Shown here: one piece after another, positions 1 to 7,607 of the stretch | Position numbering within the stretch: the stretch's first letter is position 1 | How the letters are laid out: each line of letters starts with the position of its first letter | NCBI RefSeq assembly: GCF_030546575.1 | Contig: NZ_JAUOTN010000009.1 | Coordinates: forward strand, 167,788-231,787 | Reading direction: 5' to 3' | DNA length: 64,000 bases | From: Pontibacter coccineus | GTDB lineage: Bacteria > Bacteroidota > Bacteroidia > Cytophagales > Hymenobacteraceae | Program-made: the position numbers and the translations under genes | Notes under the pieces: generated by a model | What the model was told of the DNA's origin: nothing | Database searches by the model: none | The model's input: the letters and a program-made list of their open reading frames with translations, nothing else

Positions 1-476
1 GGTACGAGGCCACTCCTACAAGCCTCATCGCCAGGGAAGCCGACGTGTCCGAAGGGCTTATTTTTAAGCACTACATCAACAAGGCAAACTTACTGGAGGA
101 GGTGATCAAGGCGGGTTACAGGCGCATTACGGACAAAAGCAAGGGCCTGGCCATGGAAAATGACCCGTTGAAGCTGATCAACAGTGTGCTGGACATGCCC
201 CAGCGTTTGGTCGAAGACGAACGGAATTTCTGGCGGATGCAGTTTCGCCTTGTAGATGAGGAGATCGCCCAGAAGCACCACAACCGCTATACCCATTCGG
301 TGATGCAAAAGCTGGTGGAGGCATTCAGGGAGTTGGGCTATGAAGATCCCGAAATGGAATCAGAAGTGCTGATGCTGCTTGTGGAAGGGCTCTGGCGACT
401 TTTCGTGACCAATGGTGACAAGGAGCACTGCAGGAAAATGGTGGAGTTGATAAAATCCAAGTACGCCACGCGATAA
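1..476 (+). CDS. TetR/AcrR-family transcriptional regulator (5' end outside the window)
   Basis: The reading frame is open from the first bases, so the start lies upstream of the window. The visible N-terminal part matches the second half of a TetR helix-turn-helix: a Thr-Ser-Leu-Ile-Ala-Arg-Glu-Ala stretch, then Val-Ser-Glu-Gly-Leu-Ile-Phe-Lys-His-Tyr and Lys-Ala-Asn-Leu-Leu. The rest is a helical ligand-binding domain of about 125 residues that cannot be assigned an inducer. TetR proteins repress nearby genes and release DNA on binding a small molecule. The next genes (YceI-like, dioxygenase, hydrolase) are on the same strand beyond a terminator and a promoter with a 10-bp palindrome, which makes them plausible targets; that link is inference. 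A GTG at 45 is not the real start because the HTH extends upstream of it. Confidence 0.85.
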   Translation, partial: YEATPTSLIAREADVSEGLIFKHYINKANLLEEVIKAGYRRITDKSKGLAMENDPLKLINSVLDMPQRLVEDERNFWRMQFRLVDEEIAQKHHNRYTHSVMQKLVEAFRELGYEDPEMESEVLMLLVEGLWRLFVTNGDKEHCRKMVELIKSKYATR

Positions 477-509
477 AACGTGGCTATGGTGCTAAAGCAT
501 AACAGGTAT

Positions 510-537
510 AGGGAGCTTACAAGGCTCCCTTTTTTTG
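510..537 (+). terminator. Rho-independent terminator after the TetR gene
   Basis: AGGGAGC (510-516) pairs with GCTCCCT (524-530) over a 7-nt loop and is followed by a run of T. It separates the regulator from the YceI gene. Confidence 0.85.
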
Positions 538-626
538 TGTTTGACGACAGGAGGGGACTACCTTATACTGCAACCAGTGATCTGTATTCCAGAAAAATCA
601 CCCAAAGAGAAACCTTTTTAAAATAA

Positions 627-670
627 TTGATGTATATACATTTAAAGTCTATACATTTGTTGTAGATTTG
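627..670 (+). promoter_or_regulatory. Bacteroidota-type promoter with palindromic candidate operator, upstream of the YceI gene
   Basis: Two TAnnTTTG-type -7 elements occur: TACATTTG at 652-659 and TAGATTTG at 663-670. A TTG at 627-629 lies about 22 nt upstream of the first, matching the Bacteroidota -33/-7 arrangement. The perfect palindrome TGTATATACA (631-640) sits inside the spacer, where a bound repressor would block transcription. The start site and the operator role are inferred. Confidence 0.55.
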
Positions 671-711
671 TAACAGAGAATCATTCAAACTAAACCAATA
701 GAATTAAGATT

Positions 712-1248
712 ATGGCAAACGTAAAATGGTCAGTAGACCCAACGCACAGCGAAGTACAGTTTAAAGTAAAGCACCTGATGATCACGACCGTAACTGGTTA
801 TTTCCAGAAGTTCACGGCTGAGGCAGAGAGCGAAGACGAGAATTTCAACGGTGCCCGTAACATTGTGTTCACAGCCGATGTGAACTCGATCAGCACCAAC
901 AACGAGCAACGCGACACGCACCTGAAGTCAGCTGACTTCTTTGATGCGGACAACCACGGCGAAGTGCGCTTTGTGGGCACAAGCTACGAGAACGTAGGCG
1001 GCAACGACTACAAACTGCACGGCGACCTGACTATCCGCAACATAACCAAGCCCGTGACAGTGGATGTGGAGTTTGGCGGCACTGTAGTAGACCCATACGG
1101 ACAGCATAAAGCAGGTTTCACAGTAACGGGCAAGATCAGCCGCAAAGAGTTTGGCCTGACCTGGAACGCGGTTACCGAAGCCGGTAGCGTGGTGGTAAGC
1201 GACGAGATCAAGCTGCAGGCTGAAGTGCAACTGGTGAAGCAGTCTTAA
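712..1248 (+). CDS. YceI-family protein
   Basis: This 178-residue protein covers the YceI domain from end to end: an opening Trp-Ser-Val-Asp-Pro-Thr-His-Ser-Glu-Val, a His-Leu-Met strand, a central His-Leu-Lys-Ser-Ala-Asp-Phe-Phe-Asp motif and a closing Phe-Gly-Leu-Thr-Trp-Asn. YceI proteins are lipocalin-like barrels that bind long polyisoprenoids such as quinones. E. coli YceI is periplasmic, but no signal peptide is visible here, so this copy is probably cytoplasmic. It starts at ATG 712 behind a clear promoter. Neighbouring dioxygenase and hydrolase genes of the MhqE/MhqD type suggest a role in quinone stress. The family is certain; the role is inferred. Confidence 0.92.
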   Translation: MANVKWSVDPTHSEVQFKVKHLMITTVTGYFQKFTAEAESEDENFNGARNIVFTADVNSISTNNEQRDTHLKSADFFDADNHGEVRFVGTSYENVGGNDYKLHGDLTIRNITKPVTVDVEFGGTVVDPYGQHKAGFTVTGKISRKEFGLTWNAVTEAGSVVVSDEIKLQAEVQLVKQS

Positions 1249-1258
1249 GGCCATCAAG

Positions 1259-1332
1259 TGTCATCTCGAAGGTTAGTGGGAAATCCGGATAAACAATAAC
1301 CTTCAGATTCCTTACTACCGTTCGAGATGACA
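1259..1332. repeat. Dispersed palindromic repeat R1, copy 1 (REP-like)
   Basis: The ends are a perfect 12-bp inverted repeat, TGTCATCTCGAA (1259-1270) and TTCGAGATGACA (1321-1332). The inner arms keep imperfect pairing around an AGTGGGAAATC / GATTCCTTACT core. The same design with nearly the same words is found at 62802-62882. It lies between two genes and has no T-run. Confidence 0.8.
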
Positions 1333-1383
1333 TCTATCACCTGCTCCCGCGTATACCTTAACACCAGCTAATTATTTAATACC

Positions 1384-2319
1384 ATGGAAGACAGAATCTT
1401 AGGACTCCACCATATCACAGCCATTGCCGATTCGGCAAAAAGCAACCTGGACTTTTACACCAAAGTGCTGGGCTTGAGGCTGCTCAAAAAGACAGTCAAT
1501 TTTGATGATCCCGGCACTTACCACCTCTATTATGGCGACGAGGTGGGTAGCCCGGGCACCATCCTGACTTTCTTCCCCTACCAGGGCGCGCGTCGTGGCA
1601 AGGCTGGTGCAGGTATGGCCACGCACATCGGCTACGCTGTACCCGAAGGAAGTTTCGACTTCTGGATGAAGCGCTTCGAAGAGCACAAAGTGAGTTACGG
1701 CCGGCCTTCGGAGAAATTCGGGGAGCAATACCTGCCTTTCCAGGACCCGGACGGACTGCTGTTGGAATTGGTAATTCCTAAAAATGCTGACAGCCGCACT
1801 CCTTGGGAAACAGACGAAGTGAAAGCCAACGTGGCTACGAAAGGATTTCACAACGTGACCCTGACTTTGCAAAAGGCCGAAAAGACGGCCGCCATCCTAA
1901 CCGATATCCTGGGCTATACCTTGCAGGACCAGACAGGCAGCAGCTACAGGTATAGCACCGATGCGGTGGAAGGCGCCAGCATCATCGATATTGTGGAGAA
2001 TCCGAACATCGGGCGGGGCGAAGGCGGCGCGGGCACGAACCACCACATCGCTTTCCGGGTGAAGGATGAGGAAGTACTGATGCGATTCCGTGAGAAAATA
2101 GCGGGCAAAGGCTACAACATCACCGAGAAGATAGACCGCAATTACTTCTACTCCCTCTACTTCCGTGAGCCAGGCGGCGTACTGTTCGAGATCGCCACCG
2201 ACAACCCGGGCTTCGCGATAGACGAGTCGGTAGAGGACTTAGGCAAAAAGCTCTTGCTCCCACCGCAGTACGAACAGCACAGGGCCAAAATAGAAGCTGT
2301 GCTGCCAAACCTAGATTAA
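1384..2319 (+). CDS. Ring-cleaving dioxygenase, VOC/glyoxalase superfamily (MhqO/MhqE-like)
   Basis: The 311-residue protein holds two vicinal-oxygen-chelate halves (about 1-145 and 150-300). The first opens with Leu-His-His-Ile-Thr-Ala, the second with Gly-Phe-His-Asn-Val-Thr, and the C-terminal half ends with Tyr-Phe-Arg-Glu-Pro-Gly-Gly-Val-Leu-Phe-Glu-Ile-Ala, which carries the metal-binding Glu. The length and motifs fit the MhqO/MhqE group, which opens hydroquinone or catechol rings with bound Fe(II). In Bacillus, MhqE sits beside hydrolase MhqD under control by the repressor MhqR. The same pairing is seen here with the next gene, 33 nt downstream. The substrate is not known. Confidence 0.88.
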   Translation: MEDRILGLHHITAIADSAKSNLDFYTKVLGLRLLKKTVNFDDPGTYHLYYGDEVGSPGTILTFFPYQGARRGKAGAGMATHIGYAVPEGSFDFWMKRFEEHKVSYGRPSEKFGEQYLPFQDPDGLLLELVIPKNADSRTPWETDEVKANVATKGFHNVTLTLQKAEKTAAILTDILGYTLQDQTGSSYRYSTDAVEGASIIDIVENPNIGRGEGGAGTNHHIAFRVKDEEVLMRFREKIAGKGYNITEKIDRNYFYSLYFREPGGVLFEIATDNPGFAIDESVEDLGKKLLLPPQYEQHRAKIEAVLPNLD

Positions 2320-2352
2320 GGCGATCATTTGAAACTGAACGAAAGGTATACC

Positions 2353-2976
2353 ATGTACACACACGAAAAGGAAGTACACAAGCAGGGTAAATCCCTGGCA
2401 GAAACTGGCAAGGCCTTGGTCCTGATCCATGGGAGAGGGGCTACGGCGGCCAGCATACTGCCCCTGGCGCAGGAACTGGGAGCCGAAGATTTCACACTTT
2501 TTGCACCGCAGGCCACCAATAACACCTGGTATCCCTACAGTTTCATGGCGCCGGCAGATCAGAACCAGCCTGCCCTGGACTCGGCCCTGGAGCTGATCGA
2601 CGAAACTGTGCAAGGTATACTGGCGCAAGGTATAGCGAGCAAGGATATCTACCTGCTTGGCTTCTCGCAGGGTGCCTGCCTCACGGCAGAGTATGCGAGC
2701 CGGCATGCCCAGCGCTTCGGTGGTCTGCTGATCTTCACGGGTGGACTGATCGGGCAGGAACTGAACACAGGCAACTACAAAGGCAACTTCGAAGGTACCC
2801 CCGTGCTCATCACGACCGGCGATCCGGACCCACACGTGCCGGTCAGCAGGGTGGATGAGACGGTGAAGCAACTCGAAAGCATGGGCGCCAACGTGACACG
2901 CAAGGTATACCCAGGCCGCCCGCACACCATATTGGATGAAGAAATAGAACTAGCCAAAAAGATACTGGCTTCCTAA
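2353..2976 (+). CDS. Alpha/beta hydrolase, phospholipase/carboxylesterase family (MhqD-like)
   Basis: The 207-residue serine hydrolase has an Ile-His-Gly-Arg-Gly oxyanion loop near the N-terminus, a Gly-Phe-Ser-Gln-Gly nucleophile elbow near residue 112, an Asp in Gly-Asp-Pro-Asp-Pro-His-Val-Pro, and the catalytic His in Arg-Pro-His-Thr. The order Ser-Asp-His and the small size match the carboxylesterase/MhqD family. I place the start at ATG 2353. A TTG in frame at 2329 would add eight residues that do not look like family sequence. It is co-directional with the dioxygenase gene and probably in one operon. In Bacillus MhqD contributes to resistance to methylhydroquinone. Confidence 0.87.
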   Translation: MYTHEKEVHKQGKSLAETGKALVLIHGRGATAASILPLAQELGAEDFTLFAPQATNNTWYPYSFMAPADQNQPALDSALELIDETVQGILAQGIASKDIYLLGFSQGACLTAEYASRHAQRFGGLLIFTGGLIGQELNTGNYKGNFEGTPVLITTGDPDPHVPVSRVDETVKQLESMGANVTRKVYPGRPHTILDEEIELAKKILAS

Positions 2977-3000
2977 AAATAAGTTTGGCTAAAAGCAAAG

Positions 3001-3040
3001 AAGCTGAAAGCACCGTAATGGTCTGCGTTCAGCTTTTTTT
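3001..3040 (+). terminator. Rho-independent terminator after the MhqD-like gene
   Basis: AAGCTGAA (3001-3008) pairs with TTCAGCTT (3028-3035) and runs into a stretch of T. Confidence 0.8.
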
Positions 3041-3770
3041 GTTTTCAGTGAGCGAGCAATCAGTTAGAGCAATTCAAGTTAAAGGTGCTCAGCACTTCGG
3101 AATTGGTTTTTCATTCAAGAGCAGTGGGAACGATTGTGATCCTTCTTCCCCTTCTTTGTCGAGGGCCCCTACCCACAAGGGGGACTTTCTTCTATTACAA
3201 TAGTCAGGTATAAGCCCTGCAGTTTCTGCAATTTATAATGCTAACTCCTGCCCCTCTCAAGAGAGGGGAATATAGTAGCTGCCAACTTGCAGGCATAGGC
3301 GATGTTGTTTTTGTTTTGCTGTCCCGGGTCCAACCACCCCAGACCCCTCAGAGCTACGCTCGCTACTTTCGAACTCTCGTTCTCAGCAGTCCAAGGTGGG
3401 GAATCTGTAACTACCATTAGTCAGGTATAAGCTCCCTGGCACTTGTCACAGGCCGCTGGCAGGTATTGCAAGACTAACTTGCCCCATGCACTATGAAACA
3501 GACAGCTCTAGCCCGGTGCACCAATGACGATTTTGTGTCTGAGCGGTCAGCGAGTTTAAAAGCGTCTTGATTTTTTTGCTTACTTTTTTCATCAAGGAAA
3601 AAAGTAAGGCCCGCCCGGCCAGGGCAAGCCATACAACAAATTAGCTTAAGGTATAGAAAGGCTGAAGCTACGCCAAGTATAGGATAGGTATACCCAGGCC
3701 AGAGGCCCCACCAAACCCGTTACGAGTGAGGACACTCCCGCCAGAAACCTCCCTCTGCTTTACCTGCAAC
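3041..3770. other. Gene-free spacer made of dispersed repeat material
   Basis: I see no convincing gene here. Most of the interval matches parts of 40,110-40,350 (repeat R2). A 14-bp word AGTCAGGTATAAGC occurs at 3202-3215 and again at 3419-3432, flanking about 200 bp that the second copy lacks. Several GGTATA words and a palindrome CCCCTCTCAAGAGAGGGG near 3251 are present. Confidence 0.6.
3419..3620. repeat. Dispersed intergenic repeat R2, copy A
   Basis: Words shared in order with 40,152-40,350 are: CAGGTATAAG, a GGCAGGTAT-GCA block, TAACTTGCCCC, GCCCGGTGCAC, TCTGAGCGGTCAGCGAGTTT, and a hairpin TTACTTTTTT - AAAAAAGTAA followed by CCCGCC. The hairpin arms are at about 3580-3606. An outlying part (AAGGGGGACTTTC) is found 250 bp upstream, split off by the inserted segment. 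Confidence 0.75.
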
Positions 3771-3803
3771 AAAAAAGCCCTGTTGGCAAAACACCAACAG
3801 GGC
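3771..3803 (-). terminator. Rho-independent terminator of the Ig/cadherin-like gene
   Basis: On the minus strand a 10-bp perfect stem GCCCTGTTGG / CCAACAGGGC (3777-3786 and 3794-3803) is followed by six T. Confidence 0.88.
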
Positions 3804-3857
3804 TCTTCAAATCCTTTAAAAAATCACTTTACAAAAAGCAACTTACTATACCCTCTC

Positions 3858-5441
3858 CTAATTCTGGCTCTCGTAGCCGAAGTCCTTGAACGTCTTGGCG
3901 ATGTTCTCGTCGCTTGCCTTACTCTTGTTCTTCCAACCGGCGTCCAGCTCCAGCGCTACCAGGCCCTTCAGGTTCATCACCGCTACAAAGTCATCCACAT
4001 CCTTTATAAACTCCGGTCTGCGGCGCGACGACTTGAGCGCATATTTACGGGCGAAGACGTCGCCTTTGGTCTGCAGTTCGTTTCGCTTCTCGATGATGTA
4101 ATTCAGGCGCTCTACCAGGTCTTTGGTGGAGCGGCCAATCACCTCCGTCGCCTCCAGCGTGCCGATGGTCATAACGGTGGTGCCGCCAATGGTCGTGATC
4201 TTTTTGCTGGTGGCGGGCTCATCAATGATCACGGGAGCGATGCCCGTCACCGCACCCATGGAAGCATTGGCCAGCGAACGACCTTTTTTGCCTTTGCGGG
4301 CACGGTTATACTTTTTCTTCAGATCTTTTTCGGTTTCCTTGAGTTGCTCCATCAGGTCCCAGGCGCGCACCAGCGAGGCGCGGTACTCGTTGTAGAGTTT
4401 CTGGTCCTTTTCGCCTTCGTTCACGGCGTTGAGTATGGTAAACGAGACAGTGCGCTCGTCGCGCTTATTCGACTTGTCCAGCACGAAGAAGGTCATTTCA
4501 AAAGCCACAGAGTCGAGTGGGTCGCGCACAAAATCGTAGCCAGGTCGCCAGATGAATTCGTACTGCGACGGCGTGTTTTTAACCAGGGCGGTGGCCGGCA
4601 CTGTGGTGTTCGTCGAAATAAAACTGAACGCGGCGATGTCGGGCTCACCGTTCGGGTCATAGATCTGGAACTTGATGTTCACGGTGGCGTCCTCTTTGTA
4701 CACAAAGCGCTTCTGGGAGGGGATCATCTGCAGGGTAGGGGGCAGGTCCTGCTGCGTCACCTCCACCTTAAAAGCACCCTTCGTGCGCGCCTTGGCCGGC
4801 TGGTCCTCTACATAAAACTCTACTAAAATCGGTTTGTTACGCAGACGGTTGAACTGCGTGAGCGAAGGCTTCCAGGTAAACTCGCCCTGCGCCGACAGTT
4901 TGGCTCCCTCAGGCATGCCATCAGCGATGGCGACAAACACAATCGGATCCTCGTCTTCGTCCTGTACAGCCGCCGACTCGATGGTATAGGTATTCTGGGC
5001 GTTGTAGCGCACGTAGAGCGGTTTCAGTTCACCTACCACGGGCGGGCGGTTCACGTGCTCTACTTTAAAGTCCACCACCTGGCTGGTACTTTCGTCTTTC
5101 TCGTTGCGGACCTCAAAGATCACCTGTAGCACGCGTCCGCCGCTCAGGCGGTCTACAAAGTCGTAGCTGGGCGTCCAGGAGAAATAGCCGAGCGAGTCGA
5201 AGACCATGCCATCGACTTTGCCTTGCTTGATGCTATACCTGAACTTCGTGCCGGTGCCGCCACTGGCCTGCACCTCAAACTCAAGTTGCTGCCCTTCTTT
5301 CAGCACGTTCCAGCCGGGCTCAGTCGGGAATTGCAGTTTGATGGCAGCTGGCCTGGAAGATTTGCCGGAGGGTGCGTCCTGGGCAATTGCTTGGTTGATA
5401 AGGAGTATCAGAAGAGAAAAAAGAAGTAGACTCTTTTTCAT
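3858..5441 (-). CDS. Secreted protein with tandem Ig/cadherin-like repeats, function unknown
   Basis: The 527-residue product starts at ATG 5441 with a clear signal peptide (Met-Lys-Lys, then a Leu/Ile-rich core ending Ala-Ile-Ala-Gln). An ATG six codons upstream would put hydrophilic residues before the signal. Residues of about 25-330 form three beta-rich repeats, each about 100 residues and each with a Trp-Thr-Pro / Trp-Lys-Pro / Trp-Arg-Pro turn near an Asp-Phe or Gln-Phe, as in putative Ig or cadherin-like domains. Residues of about 345-400 are charged and helical, with many Lys and Glu, and the end is helical without known motifs. The gene stands alone between a long spacer and its own terminator. 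A role in surface adhesion or envelope assembly is possible but not shown. Confidence 0.75.
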   Translation of the reverse strand: MKKSLLLFSLLILLINQAIAQDAPSGKSSRPAAIKLQFPTEPGWNVLKEGQQLEFEVQASGGTGTKFRYSIKQGKVDGMVFDSLGYFSWTPSYDFVDRLSGGRVLQVIFEVRNEKDESTSQVVDFKVEHVNRPPVVGELKPLYVRYNAQNTYTIESAAVQDEDEDPIVFVAIADGMPEGAKLSAQGEFTWKPSLTQFNRLRNKPILVEFYVEDQPAKARTKGAFKVEVTQQDLPPTLQMIPSQKRFVYKEDATVNIKFQIYDPNGEPDIAAFSFISTNTTVPATALVKNTPSQYEFIWRPGYDFVRDPLDSVAFEMTFFVLDKSNKRDERTVSFTILNAVNEGEKDQKLYNEYRASLVRAWDLMEQLKETEKDLKKKYNRARKGKKGRSLANASMGAVTGIAPVIIDEPATSKKITTIGGTTVMTIGTLEATEVIGRSTKDLVERLNYIIEKRNELQTKGDVFARKYALKSSRRRPEFIKDVDDFVAVMNLKGLVALELDAGWKNKSKASDENIAKTFKDFGYESQN

Positions 5442-6213
5442 ATAAGGTGAATTGTGCAATACAGTGCTTAGAGAATGCTTAAACTTTAGGAGCCCTTGAG
5501 GGCGGACAGGAGCAGTACTTCGGAATGGTACTAAAGTCGCCTGCCAGCAGGGTTCGTCCTGAGGTAGCGAATGGCGGCTTCCGCTGCAAAGTGAGTGCTA
5601 TATGAGACACAAAGTTTGAACATGCTCTATTAGAAGCCTCTAAGTTAGCAAAGACTTCTGCGTTTATCAAAGCAGGTTTTCCGCTAAAATTTCAAACCAC
5701 CTTATTCTGAATACTGGCTGGGAGAAATACAACACAGAATTGCACTGTGGCTAGTGTTCAGGTATCGCCCGCATGCTCCGGTGTAAAATAAAGGCAGTAT
5801 GCTATACCTCGCGGACTTCAGGTGCCGATCCGGTTCAGCGAAGGCGCCCGTTGTTCAGCGCCGGTATGATCGATCACGTTGCTCGTTTTGCCCTTGCCCC
5901 GTACCCGACCGGCATCTGACGTTACTTTCTGGTAAACCAATAACGAGGTGGCGCTTTTAAAGGACAGGTAGGGCAAAAGCTATACCTGCCCTCTGCTTTT
6001 AGGGTTTATCAAAATGATAATAGAGAACAGGTTTGGCTGCATGTTTTTGCGGATTTAATAAAAAAATATGCATAAAATTTGGTATATAGAAATATAAATG
6101 AGTTAATTAGTGAAGGAAAAAGCAGGAATGCCGATTTGAGTTGCATAAAACTGCGTATTTCGCTTCTTGCCCGACCTTGCGTAAGGTAAGGCTGTCAAAG
6201 TAATAAAGCTACT
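5442..6213. other. Spacer between divergent genes, with a possible 52-codon ORF
   Basis: No family-level gene is visible. On the minus strand a TTG-started frame at 5976-5818 gives 52 residues with a natural-looking composition (Pro-Tyr-Leu-Ser-Phe-Lys at the start, basic middle, Ala-Pro-Ser-Leu-Asn-Arg near the end), which may be a small gene or a gene remnant. The last 150 bp before namZ are AT-rich and hold GCATAAAATTTGGTATATAG, a plausible promoter area. Confidence 0.35.
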
Positions 6214-7482
6214 ATGTATACTTCCTTCAAAGTGAAAATGCTGATGAATGGTGCGCTGGCACTGCTGCTGGCGGCCACCTCATGCAAAGCACCGCAGCAG
6301 CAAGAGACGGCGCCGGTCGCGCAAAGCACCGCAGCAAAACCCGAGACCGCTCAGGCTCCCATCATCACGGGCGCTGACCAAACCGCGGCCTACCTGCCTT
6401 ACCTGAAGGGCAAGCGTGTGGGCATGGTGGTGAATCCGACCTCTATTATCGGCAATAAGCTGAGCGTGGACAGCCTGCATGCGATCGGGGTGAACATCGT
6501 GAAAGTGTTTGGTCCGGAGCACGGTTTCCGGGGCGATGCCCCTGCCGGTATAAAGGTGGACGACAGCATAGACCCTAAAACAGGTATAAAAGTGGTATCG
6601 CTTTACGGCAAGCGCAACAAGCCAACCAAAGAAGACCTGGCCGATGTGGACCTCATGATCTTTGACATACAGGACGTCGGCACCCGTTTCTATACCTATA
6701 CCATCACACTGCACCGCGTGATGGAAGCCTGCGCCGAGAATGGAGTAGAGCTGATGGTACTGGACAGACCCAACCCCAATGGCTTTATGGTAGACGGCCC
6801 TATTCTGGAGCCGGAGAATAAATCAGGGATCGGCATCCATCCTATACCTATTGCGCATGGCCTGACAGTGGGCGAGTTTGCCCAGATGATAAACGGCGAA
6901 AAGTGGCTGGCAAACGGCATACAGTGTAAACTCAAGATCGTGCCGGTGAAAAACTATACCCACGACATGCCTTACGACCTGCCCGTGTGGCCTTCCCCTA
7001 ACCTGAACACGCAACAAGCGATTCTGCTATACCCGTCTACCTGCCTTTTTGAAGGTACCATTTTTAACCACGGTCGCGGCACCATGTTCCCGTTCACTGT
7101 GATGGGGCATCCGGACATGAAAGACAAATATTCTTTCAGTTACACGCCTACAGGAATAAAAGGGATGGCCGAAACGCCGCTGCACCAGGACAAGGTATGT
7201 TACGGCCTGGACCTGCGCAATTATGATGTGAGCACTTTCCGGAAGACAGGCAGAATTAACTTGAGCTGGATGATCGAACTGTACCAGGCTTACCCGGATA
7301 AGGAACGCTTCTTCGATTTCAAGCAGAGCAACCAGATCGGGAACATCGACAAGCTGGCCGGCACCAAAAAGTTTAAGGAGCAGATCATCGCCGGTGTTTC
7401 GGAGGAGGAGATCCGCAAAAGCTGGGAGCCGGGGCTGAGCCAGTACAAGCAGAAGCGCCAGAATTACCTGCTGTATCCCTGA
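6214..7482 (+). CDS. namZ: Exo-beta-N-acetylmuramidase NamZ-like, DUF1343 / GH171, lipoprotein
   Basis: The 422-residue protein belongs to DUF1343, now GH171, whose founding member NamZ of Bacillus subtilis removes MurNAc from the non-reducing end of peptide-free glycan. The N-terminus has a lipobox Leu-Ala-Ala-Thr-Ser-Cys with the lipidated Cys at residue 24. The domain begins near residue 58. Family signatures are Gly-Pro-Glu-His-Gly-Phe-Arg-Gly near 105, Ile-Gln-Asp-Val-Gly-Thr-Arg-Phe-Tyr-Thr-Tyr, and a Leu-Asp-Arg-Pro-Asn-Pro. In B. subtilis namZ lies with murQ, amiE and nagZ, and homologues of all three occur further along this window. Its last 125 codons are repeated at 15,093-15,471. 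Enzyme class is inferred from the family. Confidence 0.88.
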   Translation: MYTSFKVKMLMNGALALLLAATSCKAPQQQETAPVAQSTAAKPETAQAPIITGADQTAAYLPYLKGKRVGMVVNPTSIIGNKLSVDSLHAIGVNIVKVFGPEHGFRGDAPAGIKVDDSIDPKTGIKVVSLYGKRNKPTKEDLADVDLMIFDIQDVGTRFYTYTITLHRVMEACAENGVELMVLDRPNPNGFMVDGPILEPENKSGIGIHPIPIAHGLTVGEFAQMINGEKWLANGIQCKLKIVPVKNYTHDMPYDLPVWPSPNLNTQQAILLYPSTCLFEGTIFNHGRGTMFPFTVMGHPDMKDKYSFSYTPTGIKGMAETPLHQDKVCYGLDLRNYDVSTFRKTGRINLSWMIELYQAYPDKERFFDFKQSNQIGNIDKLAGTKKFKEQIIAGVSEEEIRKSWEPGLSQYKQKRQNYLLYP

Positions 7483-7607
7483 TTTTAATCAGACATTAGC
7501 TGTCTGTGTAATATGCTTTCAAAATTGACCGGGAGAAAATGCAACCCAGGTTTCTGGCCATTTTTGACCATCATTTTTATTTTATCTAAACCTTTATTTT
7601 GTCTTTT

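Noticed and set aside
2985..3420. Two short plus-strand frames in the repeat-rich spacer
   Set aside because: They start inside the terminator or the repeats and have no codon bias or motif.
3726..4826. Long open frame (366 codons) on the plus strand opposite the Ig/cadherin-like gene
   Set aside because: It runs antisense to a gene with a signal peptide, domain repeats and its own terminator, and its protein has no family features and an odd His/Arg/Val-rich composition.
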